64,000 nucleotides of DNA, from NCBI GenBank assembly GCA_001599595.1, contig BCHH01000016.1, positions 74,643 through 138,642 of the forward strand, written 5' to 3'. This DNA is from Beverwykella pulmonaria (lineage: Eukaryota; Ascomycota; Dothideomycetes; Pleosporales; Melanommataceae). This document shows, one piece after another, positions 34,451 through 45,151 of the stretch; within the stretch, counting starts at the first letter, position 1, and each line of letters begins with the position of its first letter. Made by a program: the position numbers and the translations under genes. Below the pieces are notes generated by a model, which made no database searches, was not told where the DNA came from, and worked only from the letters and a program-made list of their open reading frames with translations.

Positions 34451-35602
34451 TTAAAAGAGCCAGTGAAGCAAAACCAGAGGGCCACACATTTTGAAAAGCG
34501 GATCCCAGACGGTGACAGCTCGCTTCGAGATTCGACCATTTGCCAGCGTCGGAGTCTCGATGAAGAACTGCTTGTTCGCTGAACATTCGATTGCTTTACC
34601 GAATATCGAATCATTTTCTAGGCACTTCTCGTAGGCGGCGACGATTGTTGAGATCGGTGTTAGACTGATAAATGTCAGATGCAGACTTCTCGCCGTTTGG
34701 AGATCGCTCACCATTCTTCCGATACAGCGGCTATCATCTCTGGAGGAATGATGGATGTATGCACAATGCCTGGCAGAACCACATTGATGGAGATGTTTTC
34801 TTTCTGGGTCGAGTAAGTTCTAAGGAATACGAGACTCACAAGGAACTCACATCTTTGAGCACTCGCGCAGTCGCTCTGACGAAATTGACAACCTGCGCTC
34901 GGTTAACGTAGTTTCGAACATTCCGTTAAATACGACTTACTGCGGCCTTCGCCCCGTCATACTCCGGGTATGATTCATGAGGAACTATAGCCGCCACACT
35001 GCCCGTCGCCACAATCTTACCGCCGGGGACTTTATTCTTCCTCATAAAGTGAATAGCAAGCTGCGTTCCGTAAACCACACCTTTGTAATCCACATCCGTG
35101 CACGCTAGGTTTGGCTTTGGAGGAATCCTTCCTACCTATATTAGCAACAAGCTTTTATAATCCTTTTCGTTTCTCACCTATCAGAGCTTCGGTAGTCAAA
35201 GATAAAAATTGAGCTATCCAGTATCAATCACAGCATGCCAGATGCTTTATACAGCCTCACCTCTGATCCACAATCCCCGCGTTGGCACATAACGCATCGA
35301 TGCGCCCATACCTTTCCCACACTTGCTGAAACATCTCGGCCTGACTAACAGTGCCAAATAGTAAGGACCATGTACTCTTGGGCATTGCAGATGGCTTCAA
35401 CACACCTGTCATAATCGGCAACGTTGCATTCATAGAAGGACGCCGCGTCGCCAAGCTCTTCGGCGAACTGGAGATTCTCGTTGATATCTGCGATAGCGAC
35501 ATTCCAGCCCTGGTTCACGAGGTGCCGCGCGAGACCCATGCCCATTCCTGAGTTCCCACCTGTGATTATGGCGACGCGAGTTTTGGATGGCATGGTTGAC
35601 AT
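34451..35602 (-). CDS. Short-chain dehydrogenase/reductase (15-PGDH-like)
   Basis: Seven exons (35602-35406, 35344-35261, 35213-35178, 35127-34941, 34892-34851, 34803-34712, 34664-34451) join in frame to 283 aa. Features: TGGNSGMGMGLA nucleotide-binding Gly motif near the N-terminus, CANAG, then TGSVA with the catalytic Ser and YDGAK (the YxxxK pair), VVLPGIVHT and the C-terminal SKRAVTVWDPLF typical of fungal 15-hydroxyprostaglandin-dehydrogenase-like SDRs. It oxidises or reduces an alcohol/ketone with NAD(P); the substrate is unknown. The third exon is only 36 nt and restores the family block SSIFIFDYRSSD. The splice acceptor before IPPKPNL appears to be AAG, which is unusual but the only one that keeps frame. 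An alternative ATG lies at 35593. Confidence 0.85.
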
Positions 35603-36615
35603 GATCGTTGTTTGCTGTTCATTGTTTTGATTTTTGCTGAAATATGTCTGTGCAGGTTGCGTGCGTCACTCCACTTCGGCGGGTAGCTTTTCCGTCGAAC
35701 AACTTGACTGCATGTAATATCCTATTCGTTCAAATTTGGGTCTTTTTTCTGAATGCGGGGTCTCAACGAACGGAGCTCGCTCTAGTTTTTAGTAGGCCAG
35801 AGAGCTTTGAGCCTTCCATTTCGGGAAGCGGGTCTGCGCAAAATGTAATACACACGAGAACGCTCTGTCTCTCATATTCGCCTGAGAATTATCCAAATAT
35901 CAATCATATATTCTTCAAAGCAATACAAATGCCAATCATTGAGGCTTCAGGTCGGATGCGCACTGATGAGCTGAGCGCCACAACCCCTCAGGAAAAGCTT
36001 TCCCGTCAACTTTCTCAAGTTGGTACCCCTCAAGTTCAAAAGTTCACAACCCGTGTTTCGACTATCCAAGCCCATCATACCCATGGTCGAAATCTTATTT
36101 GGCCTCAATTCGATCTAGTTAAATCAAATATGGGGTGTAGTGATCACTACAGTGGGGCTTCATCTGGGATATAGTGACTAGTTAACTGCACTAATTAAAA
36201 CCGGGGAGGGGGAGTGAGGGACTGATCTGCACTCCTACACAAGCCTCATGCCATAAACTTAATGGCTCGGGTGTCATGATCAGTCTACGTCTTCGAAGGG
36301 CTGAAGTTTCGCGGGTAAGGGTATGAGATCTTTTGAGGTGTTGAAAAGCTCTAGGAATATAAGTGTTCGTTACCAGCAGTTATGTCATACTAACAGTTGC
36401 ATTCTTTTCTGCTTCTGCTTACGTGTACATCAAGCTGGACATTGATAAAAATTATTTTATTATGGATGACTTTTATCTCTTTGCAAACTGTAATTTTGTT
36501 CCAGATAAGTATAATGATGTATGTTCTGTCACTAGTCCATCAGATCTAATCACGTCTCCAAATCAAAATTCAGACTTAACTCTGATTCTCCCAAAGCGAT
36601 TACCATGTCTAACCC
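35603..36615. other. Intergenic, 1 kb
   Basis: A 176-aa plus-strand frame (ATG 35644 to 36174) is open but compositionally unconvincing. The missing first exon of the next gene might lie near 36363-36610, but I could not define it. Confidence 0.35.
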
Positions 36616-37361
36616 ATGACACAGTGGCAAGCTGCCTACGACGGCCTCGCAGCCTACGTCTGGACCTCAGAGCCGACGACGAAAACATACTACTTCGGCA
36701 TCCCTCTAGATTACGCGCACGACTTCTCGCAAACAACAAGCATGTTTGCTTTCGAAGTATATGGAAGTCAGGACGTCAGTCACTCTCGACTCCTTCTTTC
36801 ACAGTATACTGATTTCAACCCTAGGATCTCTACGGTCCTCAAGGCCACCTTTCTTCCCCCGCTATGATCAAGTTTCTCACGCTCATCCCGGCTGCCTCAA
36901 CAACGGGCCTCGACCTCTCCCACTACAGGCTCGTTGCCGGCTTTCTCGATCTTCCCCACCCATCTGCTACCAGCCCAACACCAGCAGGCATAATGATCGA
37001 CATCCGTATCTTTAGCACAAATGCCTCTACACGCCCAGCGCTCCTCACCTCCCTCACCTCGCTCGCTAACACCATCGAGAAGCAGGAGAGATCTTCTAAC
37101 AGCACTAACGGCACGTTGACATACATGGCTTTTGCGAGTCTTGACGATGAAACAGCGGTAAGGATCTTTGGGAGATGGAAGACGAGAGAGAATATGGAGC
37201 AGTTTTTGAGGAGGAAGGATGTGAATGAGTTTTGGATGGAGAGTAAGGAGATTGTAAAGGGGATGGAGCAGAGGGCTTATTTGCCGAATGGGAAGGGGTG
37301 GTTACATCGCGGGAGCGGAAGTGGGTTTGCGGGAGAATCTACAGTGCAGGCGAAGATGTAA
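36616..37361 (+). CDS. ABM-like (dimeric alpha-beta barrel) protein, 5' end uncertain
   Basis: Exons 36616-36774 and 36825-37361 (50-nt intron) give 231 aa from the first in-frame ATG. The second half (TYMAFASLDDETAVRIFGRW, then KTRENMEQFLRRKDVNEFW) resembles antibiotic-biosynthesis-monooxygenase-type domains. The first half (YYFGIPLDYAHDFSQTTSMF, AFEVYGSQDDLYGPQGHLSS) looks like the end of an equivalent module that lacks its beginning. An ATG at 36605 (MSNP then stop) starts in another frame and could be the original start, which would imply a small deletion or an unseen upstream exon. Function unknown; such proteins often act as small monooxygenases or cyclases. Confidence 0.7.
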
Positions 37362-37562
37362 GGTCCAGATGGTACTTTTGTGTATGGGTTAATATGTTTA
37401 GTTAATGTTAACTTTATCCATATTTCAGGTAACTTATTCAAAAGCTCATTCGAGAGAGTCTATTAATTCTTTACTCCTTTGGTCTAGCAGCATGTTTGTA
37501 GCATTCTTACAAAATGCAAGAAGAATCATGCACGAGACAAGAAAGTGAACTAAATATATATA
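37362..37562. other. Intergenic spacer
   Basis: AT-rich 3' sequence between the ABM-like gene and the hairpin element; nothing else seen. Confidence 0.4.
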
Positions 37563-37809
37563 ACGGTTTAGGCTTATCCAGATGTAGCTAGTCGATATTG
37601 GTCAGACAGCTTATAAGCTGTTCTGACTTGATCTGTCCCAGAACAACGCAGTCGCCATATGATCATTGTCCCCATCAGAAACCCTTACAGTTATGAGCCC
37701 GGAAAATGATCACATGGCGACTGCGTTGTTCTGGGACAGATCAAGTCAGAGCAGCTTATAAGCTGTCTGACCAATATCGACTAGCTATATCTGGACAAGC
37801 CTAAACCGT
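37563..37809. mobile_element. 247-bp foldback MITE with TA flanks (Tc1/mariner-like)
   Basis: Left arm 37563-37666 and right arm 37706-37809 are 104-bp inverted repeats with only four mismatches, all transitions, around a 39-bp loop. The ends read ACGGTTTAGGCTT, and a TA dinucleotide flanks each side (37561-37562, 37810-37811), the target duplication of Tc1/mariner elements. Each arm carries its own palindrome CAGCTTATAAGCTG. There is no coding capacity. Transcription would give a long hairpin RNA. Confidence 0.85.
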
Positions 37810-37915
37810 TACAATATATTATAAGTTTGAACTCTAGCATGCATGCTAACATACAAATACACGTGCGAAGAGCCACTTCGCTCAACACCTCGAACAGGGC
37901 TGTGAGAACGCTATA

Positions 37916-39465
37916 TTATTTTCTACTCACCCACCGCACCAGCTCATCGACATCATCAGGTTGAAGACTGCCTTGATCGTGCCTCATTCCTAATTCCTTT
38001 TTTTCTCATCCTCTTGCTGTTTCCATTTCATAATGTCGTCATCCCGCTTCTCTTCATCTTTGGGGTTCTCTTCTCGTCTTGAAACCCATCTCACCAGATC
38101 GTCAATGTCATCGTTCGTCATGGTTGCTCTGACTTCCCTTGTGGGAGACCCTCGAGACCTTCCTCTTGGCTCTTCATCTGTTGTTTTGGAGTTTGCAGGT
38201 TTTTCGCCTTTGCGGCTCACCCATCGGACGAGGTCGTCTACGTCCTGATTTGCCAAACTGCCTTCCGTCTCCTCGCTCTGCTTTTGTTTCTTCACAGACT
38301 TCAGTGCGGCGTTTTCGTCCCCAACGAAGTCGGATTCGCCACTCGTATCATCTTTCCGAGTCACCCATCTTGCAAGCTCCCCCCCATCCGAATCTTGGGC
38401 TAATTCTGACTTCTCCAATTTTGTGGCTCGCACAGCTTTTGGCTCGCGCACGGGTCCAGCGTTTTGGCCCTCCTTGTGGGATATCCATCTTACGAGCTCA
38501 TCAGCATCCTCGTCCGTCGTATCTCTCCCGGGTGCGCCACCTTCAGAGTCTTGCTCCGTAGATGCATCGTTGTAATCGAAATCTGCTTCTGCTTCTGCTC
38601 CCGGCTCCGGGTCCGGCTCCTTCCGGCTGACCCATCGAACAAGATCCTCTACATCAGAATGTCCCAGACTCTCGTTACCACTGTCTAGGTGATCTTTTTC
38701 CTTCTTTTTAGATTTCCTGACTTCTCCATCGCTGGGAAGATCTCGCCTACTAACCCATCTGACTAGGTCTTCCACGTCAGAGTGATTGATGCTGCCGGCG
38801 TCACTGTCCTTGGCTCTATCGGCACGTATACCTTCCACATACGAGTCTTCTTCCTCTGAACTCGCCGTCGATGCATTGTCATTCTCTTCTGTGATGCCCT
38901 TCATGGTTGGGACTTCTTTGCTCGTAATTCTCCTCAGCTTATCGGTAAATCTATGCGCAAAACTGTCTTTGGTCGGCGATCCCTTTGGTGACTCTGGCGT
39001 CTTGGGGCGATTCAATCCCTTTCGCTGCTCATACTCCGCTCTCCACTTCTCTTCTGCCTCGACTTTCGCACGCTCTTCGTTACATTTTGCCATTCCGTCC
39101 TCAATTTTGGATGAAAATAGCATGCTCCTTAGCGAATGAAACCGTGCCAGATGCGGATGTCTCTCCCTCCCGCTCCCTGCTCCAAGTCCAGGCCGCAGCG
39201 GCGGCGCAAGTCTCACGTGCTTGGTCTCTGGAAGGGGGGAAGTTTGAGCTTTGCGCAATTGGTCGAGTTCGCGTGGTGGGTCGCTGTCTTCTGATAAACT
39301 AGGCTCGCCGTCACTGCTCGAGTGTTCTTCAAAATCAAAGTCTTCCAGTATACGACTGACTTGGGGGGTCAGCATGCCCGTCGACTTAAGCGTGTGTCCA
39401 TCCGGGACGTCCAGTGCCTCGGTGGTCGCTTCTGAGGGCGGCTGCGCGTCGAAGTATGACGCCAT
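37916..39465 (-). CDS. Acidic protein with repeated LVRWVSR motif; apparent 3' frameshift
   Basis: From ATG 39465 (MASYFDAQPP) the reading frame runs 491 aa to a stop at 37990. The protein is rich in Asp/Glu/Ser/Lys and probably disordered. Six copies of the motif (D/N)xD(V/I)(E/D)DLVRWVSR(K/R) occur with Trp at about 237, 278, 327, 367, 415 and 460. Beyond the stop, another frame encodes a seventh perfect copy (DDVDELVRWVSRK, then TAA at 37916-37918). The two frames meet at a run of seven A (plus-strand T7, 37998-38004), and one extra A would fuse them without any stop. I therefore give the outer coordinates. No known domain, signal peptide or membrane segment was recognised. The motif looks like a short amphipathic helix for binding a partner. 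The role is unknown. Confidence 0.72.
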
Positions 39466-40606
39466 AATCAACAAACGAAATCGTATGGCCAGGTATCGTA
39501 TCGTCAGTACCTAATGATATAAAAGATGGGCGAGGGGAGCCAGTGCTCTTCGATAGTTTTGAGGATGTAAAGTGGGCAGTCTTGGCATATCAGGCGGTGG
39601 TGGTGAAGAGCGGGGTTGCGTTCTGGAACGCGAGCGGGCCGCCATAGGTGATTGGCTGAAAGCTGACGAAGCTGCTGAGTGTGCATTGTGGTTCCACTTT
39701 GCATGCTTAATGAGCGAAGTCGACAATCAGATTTGCGCATCGAGAGCTTTCTCGTAGTTTTTGAATGAGTGGAAATGTCGCAAGCTATTAATTCATAACT
39801 TGAGAGCTGAGATAGCAAGCACTGTGCTAAATCTTTCTAAAGGGATTAAAATCGGATGTCTGAACAATGTCAAACTCGTTGATACGTTCAAAACCATGGT
39901 ACATGCTAGAAGCTCTCAATGCTCTATTTCTTGGCGTTTTAATCAGTGGCCGACACCTTCCACTTCTCTGTTCGCAATTGTTAACATGCGCAGGCCACCC
40001 GATTTCCAAGTCACCTGCAGTAAGTTTCGCTCTTACAAAAACACTATGCTACTTAATGTCTCAAGCCATTCTTTCTCGTTTTGGAAACTTTGAAATTGTT
40101 TCCTTTCTGCGTACACAATGCCTGAGAACACCCAAGTCAAGATACGCATTTCAATTCAATTATAACTCATCTCATCATCCCTACAAACACGCCTGAAGGG
40201 AAGGAAACTTAGTTAAGATTATTGGCAAACATGAAGAAACATTTAACAAAAGAAACTTCGGAAAGACTCTTTACGATGACATTAGCATCCAAATGACGGC
40301 GGAAAGAATTCCTAATCCTTTCGATAATTTTGCTACAATCGTACTAACAAGAATTTCCCACCATATAATATAAGTTCCGCGCTGAATATTGAGAGCCAAA
40401 TTAAAGTCAGGAAATACCTTTTTCTACTCTCACCATATTGCAATGTCAATTCATCTAAGTCACGGAGTGTTGGAAGCATTTGCTGTTGGACACATTGCAG
40501 TTTGTGGTGACCACCGATTTGTTCATTATAGAATTATAGACTTAATATGATGGTATCTGTGAAACTCCACGTCCACCCTGGCTATGCAATCGCTCATAAA
40601 ATCAAA
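39466..40606. other. Intergenic, 1.1 kb
   Basis: Promoter side of the LVRWVSR-repeat gene and 3' side of the SGNH hydrolase gene. The short frames here are not supported as genes. Confidence 0.4.
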
Positions 40607-42997
40607 TTAACAATAAAAGTAACAATCCATCTGCCTAACGTGAGGGCTGCCCTTCACGTCATAACCACCCACATTACAGCCTGGAACTACGTTGTTTGGT
40701 TGATGAGCATCCTTCGTAGTGAATGAAGTGGGCCCCACATTGAATTGAATGTAATCGCCGCCCTGGGCCTCGGGCGTCATTTTGAAGGGTGCAAATAGCC
40801 CCTCAAAGACTAGTGGATTACCATCACCTGCAGGAAGATGACCACCAGGCAAGATTTTGGGAACCACATTCAAGTCGTTATCCTTCATATCGATCTGGAT
40901 GTAGTACTCCCACTTCCGAGAGAAACCAGGACTATCGTTGCCGGACCACGCTTGCACTTCAGAAATGTGAGCCCAGCAGACACCAGCCTTATATCTATCC
41001 CCGGACCTCACGTTAGGGAAAATGTTGTAACTGGTATAGTCAACGATATTATGCCCGCCGTGTTTCCAGTTCATTGGATTTTGGGGATTGTTTCCGTCGC
41101 AGGCGTCCATGACGGCTGTGAGAGCGCTCAAGCATGGATCTAGCTCGATCTTCAAAGGAACCACCTGAGGCCAGTCCATGGAAATAGTGAGCTGATCTGG
41201 TGTTCCTACGTTGTATTCGCGAACGAGAGAGCCAGAGTCTTTGTCATGTGCATTTTGCGCCACAGCGTCGGGGCAGAACTTAAGGATAGCTGCATTCATG
41301 ACATCGCGACTGACCCATTTCTTGTTGTCGATACCGGTACATGTGAGGCCTTGCGGTGGCTTTGCTGGAAGATCTGGCCCTGGCGGTGTAACCTCAATAG
41401 GGTTTGGTGTGTTTTCTTCTTCGAGGCGGCATTCCTGGTCTCCCTCAGCCGCTCGTGCATCCTTCTCATTCACGATCTCGGGATAGGGCGTTAGACCATT
41501 CTTCGCCAGGTTGTACTGGGCCATGTGCCAAATGACTTTGCCGGCTATGATGCGATGGCCAGAACGGGACGGGTGAAAGATGCGTCCGTAGCCGTCGGGA
41601 ATGAAGATGTTTCTTGGCTGGACGTCACCAAACGACCGTTTGAAAGCCTCTTGTCGGTCAGGCGTGGGTAATAGGTCCGGTCCCACCCGCTTCTCGATTT
41701 TTCCATCGGTATATTGCACCCGAACCACGTCAGCCATAGCAGCCATCCGGTTGAGCTGAGCGTAGACAGTACTGTTCATACCATCTGCGACCATGTCTTC
41801 TCGGGCCTGAAGCCCAGTGCCATGTTCGTCGTCAGCGCCGAGTTCGAAGAAGGCCAGGTCGTAATTATCTGGTTTCGGTTCTTGAACGCCTGGGGCACAA
41901 TATCTACCACCAACATCACCGAAGTAGTGATCGTAGTCAACAAAGAAAACGTTAGCGCCGCTCTGCTTGACCACCTCGACAATCTTTCCGTTAACTAGGT
42001 CGACGAGGTCGTTCATCTTCTTGCGGCGGGCGACGGTGAGGGTTGCTTTGGGTTGCCAGTCGAGACCCGCATGATCCGCTGCCGTGAGGAAGGGGAAAAC
42101 GGACCAAGCATGATCTGGATTGGCGCACCAGTCGAGGTCTTCCATCCTTTCGTCCCAAAACTTGGCATAACCAGTGTAATAAAGTGCTCCATCTGGTTTA
42201 ATCTTCGTCTTGGCAGTGTCGATTAGTTTTTTGATGTTGTCCGAAAACGCTGCATCATTAATAATTCGCTCTGACTCCGCTAGTTGTTCCTCGCAGGAAC
42301 GAGCATATTTTGCGGTGTCGAGACCGATCAACTCATCGATTGCGATTGCTTCTGGGGTCTTATTTGCCAACCACTCGAGCAATTTGGTTGGTGAAAAGAA
42401 CTGATATACACATTGGTTGAGAATATTGACGAGCTCCGCATCATTACCACCTAGTCGCTGTTAAGTACCATATCAGGTCATCACGATGAGATAGCACGTA
42501 CCAGCACTGATGAGTATCGCGTCTTGATCCCCACCGACTCTCCACATTTGACCGTCCAGTACTTCGGGAATGGTGTGGCCAGAACACGAATGGAATTGCA
42601 TTGGCTCCGTTAGATCCTCCAGATAATTGGCGACTAGAGAAGGATAACTAGAGTCATATCGAGAGCCTGAGTTTGTAAGTATGCGAGCAAGGTGATTCCA
42701 TGTGTAGTCTTACAAGCCCACGCTCCCGGATCAGTCTACTAAGGTTAGTCGAAAAGAACTAAGTAAAGTAACGTCGATTATAGGCGAACATACCCAACCT
42801 CCCAGTTTGTTTCCGGCACCAATTCCCGCCGAGTAGCTGTCTCCAATAGCCGCAATTTTTTTGATGTAGCTCAGGTCATTCTCGTCAAAATCATCGTCCT
42901 GCCGCCGTTGGAAAGGTTTCGGGCGACGAGAAATAGCAGGCGCACATGTGACAAGGGCAGCAAGCAATGCTTGTGCTAAAACGACTGACTGCCGCAT
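40607..42997 (-). CDS. Secreted SGNH/GDSL hydrolase with large C-terminal region
   Basis: Four exons (42997-42794, 42735-42714, 42666-42502, 42450-40607; the second is only 22 nt) give 744 aa. The N-terminus is a signal peptide (MRQSVVLAQALLAALVTCAP) with a dibasic RR site at 31-32. SGNH blocks are block I GDSYSAGIG with Ser54, GGND with Asn133, and the catalytic His in HPSRSGH (429). These enzymes deacylate lipids or polysaccharides. After about residue 470 comes a Pro-rich linker and about 250 residues starting CTGIDNKKW with several Cys, which I do not recognise; it may bind substrate. The gene is divergent from the secreted protein at 44068 over a 1.1-kb intergenic region. Confidence 0.9.
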
Positions 42998-44067
42998 GAC
43001 AGAAGAGCAACCAAGGATCGAACGAATGAATGTAAAAATGAAAGAGATAGTATTAGCAGCAACTTGAGTTAAGACGATGCGGGCATAGGATGCTTTATGT
43101 GCATACTACCAGAGATGAGCCTCGATTTGTGCCACCCTTGAAAAGTTAGGTGAAATTTACATACCCTGCACGAAAGCTGAGCGATTTGTGAGGCGATCTC
43201 ATGCGCAATTGAAATGAGTTGGAACGGGCCTGAGATCCTTCAGTTTTCCATCTCCTGATAGTTTTTGTCCGTCCATAACTTCTAGCCGCCAACTCGGAAT
43301 AGCAATAAGCCCTAGAAAACCCCTTTGGCCTCTTTAGCATTCTTCAAACCGTTAGACCAGGGCCTTGCCGTGTTGCGCACTGTCCTCGACTTGACTGCAG
43401 TTCGTGAGGCCCGCAGCACGCCTAACTGCGAGGGTAGCCTAGGCCAATTACAACATCGGGTTAGTCCAAATCAGGCAAACCCTGAGCCGCACTGCACGTC
43501 CCCTGATCATGCAGCAGGTTCATGTTCCCTCTCGGCAACTGGTAAGGGTCTATCCAGGACCCTTGAAATTTGAATTTTTTGAAACCTCGAGTTGGCAAGC
43601 TTTTGAATTTCGTTTACCCACTTCGATCATTATTATCGACCTATATACGATATGGCAATGGAGCGAGAATCCACTCATTTCTTAGACAGTCATAAATATT
43701 GAAGTGGAGACATTCGACCTGTGTATTGAGTGTAGCATTGCCTCTAAATTGCTATCTTGTCGTGTACTGAAACAGAGCAACGACTTGAGAACCCTAGTTT
43801 AAAATTAATCCCTGGAATCCTTCACATCCTGGGCGCATTCTTCACGATTGCTCCTAAGGCGCCAATTCCATCTACCAGCCATTACTCTGACAGCCGCCAC
43901 GCCACCTCCATTAGGTGTATGCATTAAGCCAGGGCAATAGTTTGGTAGGCTAGAAGGGTATGAAATTACGGCTACGTACATATAAGTCCCCTCCCATTAC
44001 CGACATTCGAGCGCACCTCTCGCATTCATTTTTGCACGCTTTTGGGTCTTTCAGAACAGTCTTCGCC
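42998..44067. promoter_or_regulatory. Divergent promoter region of two secreted-protein genes
   Basis: 1.07 kb between divergent starts. A TATA-like ACATATAAG at about 43978 lies 90 bp before the plus-strand start and argues for ATG 44068 over ATG 43960. No other gene is supported. Confidence 0.5.
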
Positions 44068-45151
44068 ATGTGGACTTCGTTTACTCCCTTTCTATGTGTT
44101 TTCCTCTTCGCTTTACGGGTCATATCAAGTAAAGAAGACCTCGATTCTTTTCACATCTCGAATCTGCCTGCGCCCGAGCAGAAGAACGAAAAGGGTCATC
44201 CTGCGCCAACGAAGTACGTCTTTATCAGCCGACTGGTCTTCAAAGACAAAGACGTATGGAGGGATGTTCTTGGTTCCGATCCGAGGAAGTTGGCCCAAGT
44301 TGCGAAGGATGGCTTTTGGCAAATGACCAAGACCCCAGCATGGGACCAAAAGCCAAATATGCATCCGACCGTTATGACTGCGATGGCGGTGGGGTCAGAC
44401 CTTTATTTGGCATCTTCAATGAAGGGCCCAGGAGAATACGCCTATTATGTGGAGAATCCTCCGAACGACCGGTGCGTTGCCGCTCAATGTGTTGTATCCA
44501 TTCTAATTGCTTACTAATTCATCATTAGAGTACGTCAAGCTTTGGTTCAATGTCAGGCTGAAATCCCACCAAATCTCCCTCACGGCAACATGGGTAAATG
44601 TGTACGCCTTTGCACCAAACTTTGGCTCCGACTTATTCCTGACAATCTCAATATAGGGAGAGATCAACTGTCTGTACAGCTATTTCACGGATTATCCAAA
44701 TGCAGGATCAGAAGCCGCACTGGTAGGCCAGCCGATAGTCACCGTCTGGATCCCACCGATCCCCAACCCAGCCAAACCTGGGAAGATGATGCTTGACCTG
44801 CCCGTCGAGTACGAGAAACTTAGAGTTTTTGACCCCTGTGGAACGGCTCCGGGCTCCAAATGGGGATGTTCACAAACTGTGAGCAAGTTTGGAATGAATC
44901 CAATTCTTCAAGCGACGACTTTCGATGATACGTTTGTCCTCCCATCTGGATTCACCCCCCAACACCCGAAACTTGTTTGCAACAAACCAAGAGCGTCGAC
45001 AACAGTGAACGCTCGCCAGGCACCTCCGACGGGCGTCCCTGTTGCTATTCCTCGGGATCTATCTATTCAGACATCTCATCTGAAGCGCAAGGATTCGATA
45101 CTCGCACGATTCTTCGACCACCTCACTTTACCGATCCTCCAAATATCTTAA
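44068..45151 (+). CDS. Secreted protein of unknown function
   Basis: Three exons (44068-44471, 44529-44601, 44657-45151; introns 57 and 55 nt) give 323 aa. ATG 44068 opens a signal peptide (MWTSFTPFLCVFLFALRVISS). The body contains QALVQCQAEIPPNLPHGNMG, INCLYSYFTDYPNAGSEAAL, VTVWIPPIPNPAKPGKM, DPCGTAPGSKWGCSQ and a basic, low-complexity tail. I do not recognise a family. Cys residues spaced through the body suggest disulfides outside the cell. Its head-to-head position with the SGNH hydrolase suggests shared regulation. Confidence 0.75.

Noticed and set aside
35644..36174. 176-aa plus-strand frame
   Set aside because: ATG start but no recognisable domain and mixed composition; not supported as a gene.
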